From Galaxea fascicularis (taxonomy: Eukaryota > Cnidaria > Anthozoa > Scleractinia > Euphylliidae): DNA of 64,000 bases. Positions 58,588 through 64,000 of this stretch are shown here, piece by piece. Location of the stretch: assembly GCA_948470475.1 (NCBI GenBank), contig OX419347.1, positions 11,981,222 to 12,045,221 on the forward strand. Reading direction: 5' to 3'. The first letter of the stretch is position 1. Each line of letters starts with the position of its first letter. A program made the translations under genes and the position numbers. The notes beneath the pieces were generated by a model. It did no database searches and was not told where the DNA came from. It saw nothing but the letters and a program-made list of their open reading frames with translations.

Positions 58588-60042
58588 AGTCCAATTACTA
58601 TTACTAATTTTACCTCTTGAGTAAATTTCCACCTCACACAGGGACAAAATCTGTGTCTTTGTGGTCTTGATAGCAACATGTTTACCAGTCCGGAGTGGAT
58701 TGTTGTAACACACAGCTGATGCTGTGAAATTAAGAAAACTGTAGCGACCCTCACACTCCTTGTCACCTGTAGTAATGAAACACGAGAAAAGGTTGACCAT
58801 TTTGTTTATTCACTATCCTTTACAGAAAAAAAATAATAAACATCATAGTGAGGATCATCAATTATAATTATCATCATTATTAACAACAACAACATCATCA
58901 TCACCATCATCATCATCCCAACCAGCCCGTCTAGTCGAGCTGCCCGACTCATGTACTCATTCAATCAGCCATTAATTGATTAATTCCATCATCGTGCTTG
59001 TAAGCGAAAAACCTTGTGTTTTTAATAAGAGAAAGGATATCGGAAGAGGAGAGGCGGAAGGGGGGGGGGGGGGAGGAGAGAAGGTCCGGAACGGGCAGAC
59101 TGCACGTTTCAGGGTGCCATTTTCCTGATGCCCTCGATTGATATGAAAATCATATTTGGTACTTATCTAAATGAAGGCCATCTTGGATCCGTCACTGAAC
59201 TTTTATTTCAAGAATTATCATAACCTCAGAAGCACATCAAATCATTAAATACTTGTTAACGGCATTGAGGTATTTATGGGAAAATCTTAAACTGAGCCCT
59301 TGCTATATGCGAGGCAGCCTTTCCGAGGTTTGATATTTTCTTGTGAAGACCGAACCTTCGAGGGTACTAAGTTTTTTTTTTGTTACATGGTTTTATAAAC
59401 AGGCCAAAGCTAGCTGCTTTGTTCTGTTCTTGCTTAATTCATAATCGGCCTGTGGGCATTGTGGGAGAATAATGCCCTAACACTTAGCAAACCAGAGCGC
59501 GCGTTGCTGGAAGCACCAGCTATATGATTACTAAATATAATCAAATTCAATGCAAAAATAGCAAGAAAACAGGAAAATCGTTCACAAAAGAAGAGTTACT
59601 GAATAAATTCAACCCATGCTTCCTAGAAACTGATATGTTGTGATTTATGCCAATATGCAAATGCATACTGTCATGGTAGCGTAATGTATCAATTTATTCT
59701 GAGATAAAGTCAGAAGATCTAGTGACGTTCGTTACTGGAATCTGAGCTGCAAATTTCGCGACGCTTTGTCAGGTTAGAGCATTATTTTTTGTTTCCATGC
59801 TTTACCTAGCGTTATTTTGTAATCCCCATTCCTATTCTGCAAATAGGGCGGTGAAAACCTGTTTGTTATCGAAACTTCGTAAACGGGCACAGGATTTGAA
59901 TCCAGAGTCACTTGCCACCAGCTGGGGTTACCTTCCTTGGTCAGAGTACAACTTCCTCGGTTCCCGTCCACTGCGTTGTGTGACGCACCAGAATTGTTAA
60001 AGTCAGCAGACTGTGATGTGGACTTATTACGGGCGAGATTCT
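25774..60042 (-). CDS. Receptor-type tyrosine phosphatase (FTP-FTP-F5/8C-FN3-FN3-TM-PTP-PTP)
   Basis: Joining 26 exons on the minus strand gives about 1357 residues without an in-frame stop, and every intron phase agrees. Extracellular exons are mostly phase 1-1, typical of module shuffling. Order: two fucolectin/tachylectin-4/pentraxin-like (FTP) domains, an F5/8 type C domain, two fibronectin III domains, a transmembrane helix, a cytoplasmic segment with Tyr-x-Asn motifs, a complete PTP domain D1 ([22 protein letters not shown]) and a D2 domain with changed residues ([17 protein letters not shown]). It should be a type I plasma-membrane enzyme that removes phosphate from tyrosines, with glycan- or lipid-binding-type ectodomains. 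The signal peptide and first exon(s) were not found; they lie beyond 60042, possibly via 60759-60838. The closest named family is the receptor PTPs with FN3 domains; I make no orthology claim. Confidence 0.9.
25855..26631. other. Intron with palindromic CCTTGCAAGG minisatellite
   Basis: No gene. 26256-26410 repeats CCTTGCAAGGAAA and AGCCTAACTTTTTCAAG blocks several times. Confidence 0.6.
26632..26767 (-). CDS. Exon: D2 signature SDGVGRSGT
   Basis: [20 protein letters not shown], then [17 protein letters not shown]. The catalytic Cys (from the previous exon) and Arg are both kept. Confidence 0.9.
27791..27945 (-). CDS. Exon: D2, altered WPD loop and Cys
   Basis: It reads [20 protein letters not shown], then QEILGLL and NGVIVFQC. 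The WPD equivalent is W-S-D. The exon ends inside the Cys-Ser junction with donor GTGAGT. Confidence 0.88.
28293..28415 (-). CDS. Exon: D2, PQYWPS
   Basis: [20 protein letters not shown], then [18 protein letters not shown]. The donor (GTACAT) is weak, but phase 0-0 and the protein match fit. Confidence 0.85.
28601..28755 (+). other. Exon-like ORF start inside an intron, antisense
   Basis: On the plus strand, CpG-rich sequence leads to an ATG at 28600 ([19 protein letters not shown]). The frame stays open through [18 protein letters not shown] to a good donor-like AAG|GTAAAT at about 28755. It resembles a first coding exon of a nested gene or of a transposon. No further exon was recognised and no family is named. 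Confidence 0.25.
29998..30132 (-). CDS. Exon: D2, TQAPL and DFWRMV
   Basis: [20 protein letters not shown], then [24 protein letters not shown] rather than TQGPL is typical of second PTP domains. Confidence 0.9.
30402..30472 (-). CDS. Exon: D2, DDSRVLL and DYINASL
   Basis: [20 protein letters not shown], then LVD. The donor is GTAAGT and the acceptor ATACTAG. Confidence 0.88.
31351..31453 (-). CDS. Exon: D2 start, KNRAPNIVP
   Basis: [19 protein letters not shown], then [15 protein letters not shown]. The KNRY tyrosine is replaced by Ala, a common sort of D2 change. The acceptor is the less certain CATCAG; it is chosen because it restores GYAEEFKRLQQ and avoids the upstream in-frame stop. 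Confidence 0.78.
31893..32042 (-). CDS. Exon: D1 C-terminus and D1-D2 linker
   Basis: [20 protein letters not shown], then [11 protein letters not shown] and GYAEEFK. The Q-loop partner EQY is present. Phase 0-0. Confidence 0.9.
32430..32565 (-). CDS. Exon: D1, signature [10 protein letters not shown]
   Basis: [18 protein letters not shown]...[15 protein letters not shown]: a complete P-loop and Q-loop arm, so D1 should be active. Confidence 0.93.
33107..33255 (-). CDS. Exon: D1, WPD loop and catalytic HC
   Basis: [20 protein letters not shown]...[21 protein letters not shown]: the WPD loop aspartate is intact, and the exon ends within the catalytic Cys-Ser junction (the phase-2 intron follows TGC AG). 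Confidence 0.93.
33501..33617 (-). CDS. Exon: D1, C-x-Q-Y-W-P-D
   Basis: [20 protein letters not shown], then [19 protein letters not shown], a standard PTP motif 6 region. Phase 0-0. Confidence 0.92.
33884..33981 (-). CDS. Exon: D1, DFWRMIW motif region
   Basis: [20 protein letters not shown], then [12 protein letters not shown], matches 'E-D-F-W-R-M-V-W' and 'I-V-M-L-T-x-x-x-E' of PTPs. Confidence 0.9.
34168..34362. repeat. Foldback repeat in D1 intron
   Basis: TGGCTAAACTAGGAAACAT (34172) is complemented by ATGTTTCCTAGTTTA at 34207 and again at 34337 (ATGTTTCCTAGTTTAGCCA). It is a small MITE-like structure ending 17 bp before the micro-exon at 34379. Confidence 0.7.
34379..34418 (-). CDS. 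Exon: D1 micro-exon (40 bp), YIATQ
   Basis: It encodes [13 protein letters not shown] and splices to G/P-T-S..., giving the YIATQGP-type motif. It is very short but both splice sites and both phases fit. Confidence 0.85.
35038..35188. repeat. Foldback MITE, about 150 bp
   Basis: The outer arms are GGGAGCTTACGCAACAGGAC... and its complement ...GTCCTGTTGCATAAGCTCCC, about 60 bp each. There is no coding sequence inside. Confidence 0.85.
35730..35772. repeat. (AAT)n microsatellite
   Basis: A run of AAT trinucleotides. The surrounding intron 34419-36354 holds no other gene that I recognise. Confidence 0.9.
36355..36431 (-). CDS. Exon: D1, DHSRVVL and DYINASYI
   Basis: The first codon completes Tyr (YDHSRVVL). 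The exon ends [11 protein letters not shown], a core PTP motif. The donor is GTACGT. Confidence 0.9.
36855..36936 (-). CDS. Exon: D1, KNRY motif
   Basis: It reads [20 protein letters not shown], then RYSNIVT, containing the substrate-recognition KNRY loop. The acceptor is CAATCCAG and the donor GTAAGT. Confidence 0.88.
37393..37520 (-). CDS. Exon: start of PTP domain D1
   Basis: [20 protein letters not shown], then LREEFK, is the N-terminal helix of a receptor PTP D1. The donor reads GCAAGA, so this appears to be a GC-AG intron. The phase and protein sequence (EEFK|TLSGG) support it. Confidence 0.85.
38278..38561 (-). CDS. Exon: juxtamembrane cytoplasmic segment with YxN motifs
   Basis: After RRKRRGD the segment is polar and probably unstructured. 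It contains four Tyr-x-Asn sites: [21 protein letters not shown] and PIYQNMA (at about 38470, 38419, 38356 and 38307). Tyr-x-Asn is the core of Grb2 SH2-binding sites when phosphorylated. The exon starts in phase 2 and ends in phase 1. Confidence 0.85.
38600..38860. other. CpG-rich intronic segment
   Basis: GGACGCGGTCGCTCCGAGGC and neighbours form a local GC/CpG island in an AT-rich intron. It resembles a promoter-like or MITE-like insertion; no gene was identified. Confidence 0.3.
40046..40629. mobile_element. MITE with about 100-bp TIRs inside the LINE
   Basis: CAGGCCGCCCAGACGTTGAA at the left is complemented by ...TTTAACGTCTGGGCCGCCTG at the right. Matching continues through the ATTAATACGTG and GACTAATG blocks and the GCATTCTCA block. 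The inside has no recognised gene. Confidence 0.85.
40633..41193. mobile_element. MITE with about 75-bp TIRs, adjacent
   Basis: Left CAACCTCGTTCCCAAGGTCT... and right ...GACCCTGGGAACGAGGTTG are complementary for about 75 bp, through GGTCTGGTCAC. The flanks CCTGTGTTG and CCTGTGCTG look like a diverged 9-bp target duplication. Confidence 0.85.
42148..42271 (-). CDS. Exon: transmembrane helix
   Basis: A short stalk ([12 protein letters not shown]) precedes [20 protein letters not shown], then GGGLLYYW, a clear single-pass helix. It starts in phase 1 and ends in phase 2. The following exon begins with basic residues (RRKRRGD), the stop-transfer sequence. Confidence 0.9.
42272..43988. other. Intron, with a MITE at 43200-43614
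   Basis: The MITE has ends GGCCCTGTCCACACG and CGTGTGGACGGGGCTT and an interior of repeated CGTAAACGTA-type blocks. 42960-43060 has degenerate GCGGGTC repeats. No exon was found. Confidence 0.7.
43989..44294 (-). CDS. Exon: fibronectin III domain 2
   Basis: [25 protein letters not shown]...YEVKRERIF...[26 protein letters not shown]: a typical FN3 in one phase 1-1 exon. It contains an SKRS dibasic site in the middle of the domain ([10 protein letters not shown]), which may be a protease-sensitive loop. Confidence 0.92.
45000..45735 (+). mobile_element. LINE 3' fragment with (TTG)n tail
   Basis: The plus frame includes [20 protein letters not shown], then [14 protein letters not shown], the Cys/His-containing C-terminal end of LINE ORF2 proteins, closed by TGA at 45623. 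The tail at 45715-45733 is (TTG)n. It lies antisense in the intron between the FN3 exons. Confidence 0.7.
45821..46123 (-). CDS. Exon: fibronectin III domain 1
   Basis: [10 protein letters not shown]...[11 protein letters not shown]...[15 protein letters not shown]...[27 protein letters not shown] carries the FN3 Trp, the L-x-x-Y box and the closing G-x-G-P-x-S. It is a single phase 1-1 exon. Confidence 0.92.
46433..46580 (-). CDS. Exon: F5/8 type C domain, second part
   Basis: [29 protein letters not shown] and ALRVEVYGL complete the discoidin domain ('F-x-G-N-x-D', 'R-F-I-R-F-x-P', 'L-R-V-E-V-Y-G'). The acceptor is CTTTCAAG and the donor GTAACC. The closing Cys expected just after 'E-V-Y-G' is not visible in this exon: 'LLKPA' follows. 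Confidence 0.88.
46581..47368. other. Discoidin intron holding a foldback MITE
   Basis: 46996-47172: AATAGGCCATTTCCGAGTTC... and its complement, with arms of about 65 bp. No coding sequence is seen otherwise. Confidence 0.85.
47369..47676 (-). CDS. Exon: F5/8 type C (discoidin) domain, first part
   Basis: It begins [13 protein letters not shown], then [36 protein letters not shown] and [19 protein letters not shown], which is the standard coagulation factor 5/8 C-domain progression. The acceptor is GTTTTCAG and the donor GTTAGC; it starts in phase 1 and ends in phase 0. Confidence 0.9.
47716..48086. repeat. MITE with TIRs CCCGGTTCAGACGCCGCTC
   Basis: The left arm at 47716-47755 is complemented by the right arm at about 48047-48086 (CACATGAGTAGAGCGGGGTC then TGAACC). 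The interior repeats GTGCCG/CGGCAC motifs. Confidence 0.8.
48645..48833 (-). CDS. Exon: FTP domain 2, second half
   Basis: It includes [19 protein letters not shown], then GRYVTIR and [11 protein letters not shown], the expected C-terminal half with the conserved Cys and closing strand. The acceptor is TTTTGTCAG and the donor GTATGA. The intron from 55339 to 48834 is 6.5 kb and loaded with mobile DNA. Confidence 0.88.
50340..51060. repeat. Degenerate CCATTT-spaced repeat region
   Basis: Within the 6.5-kb FTP2 intron, motifs such as ACCATTT, AATCATTT and AACCATT recur every 15-30 bp over about 600 bp, without an exact period. There is no ORF of note. Confidence 0.5.
51088..51116. repeat. (ATTGT)n pentanucleotide repeat
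   Basis: About five copies of TGTAT/ATTGT directly before the third copy of the 550-bp dispersed repeat (51117-51345). Confidence 0.9.
51117..51345 (+). repeat. Third copy of the dispersed 550-bp repeat
   Basis: It matches 16650-16850 and 17200-17420 (GCGTGAAATGACGGCTTCTG; TACGAGAAACA). Confidence 0.8.
52521..53220. repeat. Foldback and GACGT-rich repeats
   Basis: 52921-52994 is a foldback with perfect 26-bp arms (CATTTTCTAGCCATGGACAA...). Either side (52590-52690 and 53090-53220) are clusters of AGACGT and TTTAACGTCT motifs, apparently the two ends of one element. The open frames here are chance. Confidence 0.6.
53690..54610 (-). mobile_element. Penelope-like retroelement RT fragment
   Basis: The minus strand encodes an N-terminal piece with [18 protein letters not shown] (54480-54420). 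After frame breaks come [20 protein letters not shown], then [40 protein letters not shown] and NIPQEEG. The LTKIHK...P.GRPIVS and 'L-D-V-x-S-L-Y-T-N-I-P' motifs are those of Penelope-like element reverse transcriptases. The 3' half and the GIY-YIG domain are absent. Confidence 0.85.
54611..55339. other. Intron, nothing recognised
   Basis: AT-rich sequence with poly-T near 54870. No repeats or genes were identified. Confidence 0.5.
55340..55582 (-). CDS. Exon: FTP domain 2, first half
   Basis: [25 protein letters not shown]...[25 protein letters not shown]...[23 protein letters not shown]: a canonical FTP first half with WWRVDL. The acceptor is TTCCAG and the donor GTAAGT; phase 1-1. Confidence 0.9.
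56130..56165 (-). repeat. tRNA-derived (SINE-like) B-box fragment
   Basis: The minus strand reads CGCGGGTTCGAATCCCACTG, a Pol III B-box and T-arm, without a full cloverleaf. It lies in the intron between the two FTP domains. Confidence 0.4.
56718..57936. mobile_element. 1.2-kb TIR transposon with coding remnants
   Basis: The ends AGGGACCGTTTATTTTTTAC (then GAGGTAGGGGG) and CCTACCTCGTAAAAAAATGA (then ACGGTCCCT) are inverted repeats of about 45 bp. It carries minus-strand frames: 57635-57243 (includes [38 protein letters not shown]) and 57252-57046, continuing in a shifted frame with [20 protein letters not shown], then [13 protein letters not shown], which looks like a SAP-type DNA-binding helix pair. 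No catalytic transposase was recognised; it is probably non-autonomous. Confidence 0.7.
58239..58303. repeat. Palindrome centred at 58270
   Basis: GTGTCCAATTACAG...CTGTAATTGGACAC, arms about 30 bp. Confidence 0.85.
58479..58580. repeat. 102-bp palindrome beside an exon
   Basis: GTACAATTCAGGGAGTAATC... is complemented to the end (...GATTACTCCCTGAATTGTAC) around a GCGCTGCGCGC centre. It starts 33 bp into the intron after exon 58614-58766. Confidence 0.9.
58614..58766 (-). CDS. Exon: FTP domain 1, second half
   Basis: [11 protein letters not shown]...[32 protein letters not shown] shows the paired Cys and the 'L-C-E-V-E-V/I' end strand of F5/8-like lectin domains. The acceptor is TACTACAG and the donor GTAAAA. 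A long palindrome (58479-58580) lies 33 bp inside the downstream intron. Confidence 0.85.
58767..59805. other. Intron within FTP domain 1
   Basis: It has CAT/ATC-type simple repeats around 58850-58920 and a poly-G run near 59060. No gene was found. Confidence 0.6.
59806..60042 (-). CDS. Exon: FTP domain 1, first half
   Basis: It reads [15 protein letters not shown]...AVDGNRGSC...[11 protein letters not shown]...YEVSITNRF, the usual N-terminal half of a fucolectin-type domain (N-x-A...QSS, DGN, WW-x-V-D/T-L). The acceptor is TTTTTTCAG and the donor GTAAAG; phase 1 to phase 1. Trp-Trp and the DGN turn are intact. Confidence 0.85.
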
Positions 60043-60276
60043 CTGAAAAAAATTAGTGAAACGATATGAATGAACAATATCTGAATTTACTCACCAACCC
60101 CCTTTGCTAACAACAATGAGATAAACACAAGCTAAAGAAACTAGTGGAAACAACAATTATCATTAGTGTCAAAATTCGTAATTTTGGGAGAATTTTAACC
60201 CAAAAGAAGCCATTTCATTTTTAATTGTCTCCTTTACAAAACGGGAAAACAATAATTAAACATGTACGTTTCTCTT

Positions 60277-60460
60277 CTGTTACAGTCCAACTACTCCGAC
60301 CAAGGCCACCCAAGAACTTTGTTGTGCTTCGATAGTGGGTAAATTTGTCATACATAATTAATTTTGTCAAAATCCATTGTTCCGATGCGAGGTTCTCATT
60401 GGCTAGTTTGCAGGAAATTTTCCTGGGTGGCCTTGGTTGAAGTAGTCGCACTGTAACATT
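60277..60460. repeat. Foldback MITE
   Basis: TGTTACAGTCCAACTACTCC...GGCCACCCA and TGGGTGGCC...GTAGTCGCACTGTAACA are complementary, about 36-bp arms. Confidence 0.8.
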
Positions 60461-60513
60461 ATATCAGTTTACAAAGCAATTATTTAAGCAATAGAAAACA
60501 TTTTCCGTGTTTG

Positions 60514-60532
<19 letters not shown>

Positions 60533-60558
<26 letters not shown>

Positions 60559-60605
60559 GTTATGCAAACCCGAGACGAAGTCGAGGGTTTGCATAACTGT
60601 CGAGA
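60533..60605. repeat. Hairpin GACAGTTATGCAAACCC
   Basis: The arm at about 60554-60570 is complemented by GGGTTTGCATAACTGTC at about 60584-60600. Confidence 0.85.
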
Positions 60606-60608
60606 CAC

Positions 60609-60956
60609 ATGACACAGCATGTTTCTAAAGATTCTCCAAGTTTCAGCCGAGGAGGAAATGGGTAAATAAAGTAACCTTGTCGAGTTATAAAACAACTTTC
60701 CCGAGAAAAAAACCACAACGCTCTTGTCTAGAACATTGATTAAAAGAGAAATTCTTACCAGTCGCGAAGTCTTGTACACGAAGCTTGTACGCGTAATCAG
60801 TCTTTGTTTTGTAAAAAGATGCTTTCCAAAATACGGGTTTTTCTCGCTTAAAATGTCAGCTCAAGCGAAAAAAAATTGACATAGCATGTTTCTAAAGATT
60901 TTCCAAGTTTCAACCGACGAGGAAATGGGTAAATAAAGTAACCTTGTCGAGTTTTT
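60609..60956. repeat. Pair of 79-bp direct repeats
   Basis: 60609-60687 and 60877-60956 are nearly identical (CAGCATGTTTCTAAAGATTC...TAAAGTAACCTTGTCGAG). The candidate exon at 60759 lies between them. Confidence 0.85.
60759..60838 (-). CDS. Candidate upstream exon of the phosphatase gene
   Basis: The minus strand has an open stretch (PVFWKASFYKTKTDYAYKLR, then VQDFAT) ending at a good donor (ACTG|GTAAGA). Its phase fits the next exon and would give ...DFATENLARN. It has no signal peptide, and lies between two direct repeats, so it may be spurious. Confidence 0.28.
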
Positions 60957-61205
60957 CAACTCAAAACCTTTTTTAAATTCGTGCTTGCGTGATTAGTGCG
61001 CGGAAAGCCAAACAAGTTGAAGTCACAACCATGTTTACATACTCTCATACAAACACGCCTCTCGGCCAATCCGAGCCCGCGTACTATCTTAGTTATTTTA
61101 TAAAAGAGCATGCACTAAGCCAGGACCAAAAATACAAAATGCAACAAAGAAAAACAAAACTTGAAGGAAGAATTTTGCTTCATTCTGTTCAATCATGGGC
61201 AGCTT

Positions 61206-62290
61206 CTAACGATGTTCGCAGTCACTGGGCGTACTCAAGGTAAATGTAGTCGCTAATTTCTTCGGGTGGCCGCTCAAGGAGGAAACACAGGGGTACACGC
61301 AGTTGTCGTCCAAACATAAGCATGGCATGGGTAAGAGGTATGATCTCGTGTCCGATGGGACATCAGGAGGGTTGATACATGCTGATCCCAATCACCTTGA
61401 ATATCCTTGACGAAAGCAGCGCCCCGATACTCTAAAGTTCGGTTGTACCGCTTAACCATGCCGTCAGTCTGGAGGTGCAAAGCAGTTGCCCACCTCTTGT
61501 GCATTCCAAGCAGGGGGCATACCTCCTAAAACACGCGAAACTATACGTTCGACCTTGGTTGGAGTGGAAGGTTCCTGGCTATTTACTTTAGTAGTCCACT
61601 GCAATCATAATGTGTTTGTTACCACGTTCTGTCTCAGGCAGAGGCCCTTCTTAGAAGCAGAAAGGTTACACTTACAGAACCATTCCTCAATGTCACGGCC
61701 CAACTGGATTCAGTAAAATCTTTCACGAACTTTGCTGACCTCCCACTGGACTACCATGGAGTAGCCGTGATAACTGAGTCAAAATGGGACAAAAATGGGA
61801 AAAATGGGGAAAAAACTCACGCTCTTCTTGACGCTGGCAATGAATGCAATTTGTCTCAAAACAGCCGCAAAAATGCCTCTGCACTCTAATGACTTTTTCC
61901 GACCCAATATAAAATACAGAAATCATAGGTTTGCTGTTTTTCCAGCCATCTTGCCAGTTCTCTCTCTAGATTCTTGAAGGAAAGCAGCCATGGTAAGAAG
62001 GCATGATCACTTCTTACGGTAAACTGTCGCCCAAACAGCTAAGGGTGACAGTTCTCAATTGCTTTAACAACTTCCTGGAGTTCACGCCTTGTTGTGTAGT
62101 AATTGTGTTCAAAATTACCGCGTTCACGGCTGTGATAGGCTACACGTCGTTCCTCACCATTGTGAACTTGAGAAAGAACTGCCTCTATGCCAACATCATT
62201 AGCATCAGTGTATTGGAAAAAGGTCCCTCGCTGCTAGGGTATGCAAGCACGGACGCGGACACAAGGATAGCTTGAGTTATTGAAATGAGT
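61206..62290 (-). mobile_element. Ty3/gypsy-type retrotransposon fragment
   Basis: Pieces on the minus strand, in pol order: an RNase H-like YYTTRRELQEVVKAIENCHP then LFGRQFT (about 62110-62025, with one stop); a Cys-containing integrase zinc region (CIHCQRQ, about 61850); and the integrase core end, QTDGMVKRYNRTLE, GDWDQHVSTLLMSHR (61470-61370). Stops and frame changes show it is dead. Confidence 0.75.
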
Positions 62291-62482
62291 CATGGCATTT
62301 CTTAGTCCAGCTGAATGGTTAACCTTTCTCAGGCAGTTCATGCAAAGGCCTGGCCGGTTTCCAACGGCCTCTACTTTTTCAGGGTCTGTGGGGAGACCAG
62401 TGTGTCAACGGCTGTCACTCAATAGCGGTGGACTAGATCTCTAGATAAAGGCTTATGAATGGGAACCTCAAGAATGATAATG

Positions 62483-62491
62483 GTGATTATG

Positions 62492-62554
<63 letters not shown>
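62483..62554. repeat. (AAT)n microsatellite
   Basis: About 24 AAT units at the 3' end of the following minus-strand LINE; probably its tail. Confidence 0.95.
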
Positions 62555-64000
62555 GTTAATTAAATAATTTATAGGTCAAAGGCAATGTTAAAAAGATGAG
62601 TCTTAAAAGTTTCTTTAAAGAATTAATGCTAGTGGCGAATCTAATCACATTTGGGAGATTGTTCCAAAGTGCAGGTGCAGCTACAGAGAAACTGCGATCG
62701 CCAAGCGTGAGTAGGGTTTTTATCCTGGGTTATTGCAGTAGAATCTTACTAGTTGATCTTAAGTTATAATTACATTTACTTTTACGCGTTAAAAGTTCGC
62801 TAAGATATTTGGGTGCAAGTCCATGGATAACTTTAAAAGTGATAAGTAAAATCTAAAAAATTATGCGATATCTAACTGGGAGCCAGTGCAGTTTTACTAA
62901 AGTAGGAGTGATGTAATCGAACTTGTTGATGTTTCAAATAAGTCTAGCAGCAGTGTTTTGTACTCTCTCGAGCTTTTGCAGTTCAGTATTGGGCAGTACG
63001 AATAAATACTATTACAATAGTCAAGTCGACTTGTTACAAAAGCATTCACTAGAGTTTGGACAGTGTCAGAACTGAGAAATTTCCTGATCCTTTTAATATT
63101 AAATATGTGGAAGAAAGCGGCTTTATATGTTTGGTTTATTTGCGTGACCATCTTAAGTTGGTTGTCAAACCAGCCCCCAAGATTCCTCACTTCGGAAGAA
63201 GGGAGAATTACTCTATGGCCTACGCAAAGGGAATCAATGTTGACCTTTACTAACTGCTGCCAGGTTCCAATCTCAATAAATTAGGTCTTTTCATCGTTAA
63301 GCATCAGCTTTCCATTAGCATCCACTTCCGTATATCGGTGAAGCACGCTTGCATAGCCGCGACAGCATTAGTGGCATGTTCAGGTTCAGGTTTGAAGGCA
63401 ATGTAGAGTTGCGTGTCGTCAGCATATACGTGTACGTCTGGTAGATGGCGTTCCACAATGGTGAATAGCTTACTGAAATACATAATGAAGAGGAGAGAGC
63501 CAAGACAGGACCCTTGAGGAACACCGTGCTTAACGTCGAATGACGGGGATGTTTTACCAACAGATACTAATTGCGACCGGTTATGTAAGTAGGGGCGGAA
63601 CCAAGACAGTACACGGTCCGAGATACCAAAGTTAGAATTAAGGCGATTTAGCAATATTACGTGGTCAACAGTATCGAACGCGGCACTACTCAAGTCAGGT
63701 AGAACCAAGAGTAAGATGTTATTTGTTTATGTTCATTAATTTACCGTTTTCGATTCGAAGTAGTGCGGTTTCAGTACTGTGAAATTCGCGACAGGAAGAC
63801 TGAGCTTTGGGATAGAGACAGTTCAGAGTTAGGTGGTTGTGGGTGTGGTTGGATACAACACGTTAGGTAAGTTTGCAGACGAAAGTGAAGTTGCTTATTG
63901 GACGGAGATTGGGAAAGGTGGCTTCAGATTTTGGTTTCTTTAGTCTAGGGCGAACGTCTGCATGTTTCCAGCTTTCAGGGAAGCATCCACATTCTAGGGA
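62555..64000 (-). mobile_element. CR1/L2-like LINE, runs off the window
   Basis: The minus strand encodes ELHSTETALLRI (near 63770), LSSAAFDTVDHVILLNRLNS, KHGVPQGSCLGSLLF, VYADDTQLYIAF (63410) and, in another frame, LGGWFDNQLKMVTQINQT then SRLDYCNSIY (63190-62897). It is a classic RT domain with YADD intact but with frame breaks. The 5' part lies beyond 64000. Confidence 0.88.

Overview
This is eukaryotic nuclear DNA, most likely from an anthozoan cnidarian (coral or sea anemone). The reasons are a spliced multi-exon receptor gene with GT-AG introns, CR1/L2-like LINEs, a Penelope-like element, Ty3/gypsy remnants, dense foldback MITEs and long (TA)n microsatellites. The host assignment is inferred from sequence character, not from a database search.

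Layout. 1-7539 is a tandem array with a period of about 2256 bp. Each unit is a 1247-bp element with terminal inverted repeats plus three 338-bp subrepeats. 7540-11870 holds a diverged solo copy of that element, related TIR elements, two tRNA-Thr-like sequences in foldback arrangement, an 80-bp palindrome and several (TA)n tracts. 11867-15957 and 18733-20233 are the two halves of an AT-rich, decayed virus-derived element. It encodes an A32/FtsK-type packaging ATPase, two fibre-like proteins built from repeats, another structural-looking protein, a conserved-looking soluble ORF, a small membrane protein and, on the minus strand, a protein resembling the poxvirus/NCLDV late transcription factor VLTF3. 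A 2.74-kb insertion with 13-bp inverted ends (15963-18703) separates the halves. A fragment of the zinc-binding region associated with Polinton-type DNA polymerases follows at 20785. 20990-24570 is minus-strand LINE wreckage.

25774-60042 (minus strand) is one large gene for a receptor-type protein tyrosine phosphatase. I could place 26 exons; splice phases agree at every junction and give about 1357 codons plus an unseen N-terminus. The extracellular part is two fucolectin-like (FTP) domains, one F5/8 type C (discoidin) domain and two fibronectin III domains. A transmembrane helix follows, then a juxtamembrane segment with four Tyr-x-Asn motifs, a catalytically complete PTP domain D1, and a D2 domain with altered residues. 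Introns carry a plus-strand LINE, a Penelope-like fragment, a TIR transposon with its own ORFs, and many foldback elements. 60600-64000 holds repeats, a Ty3/gypsy fragment and a minus-strand LINE that runs off the end.

The two most interesting items are the degraded viral element with an NCLDV-like gene set, and the lectin/discoidin-FN3 receptor phosphatase with a probable built-in Grb2 docking segment.
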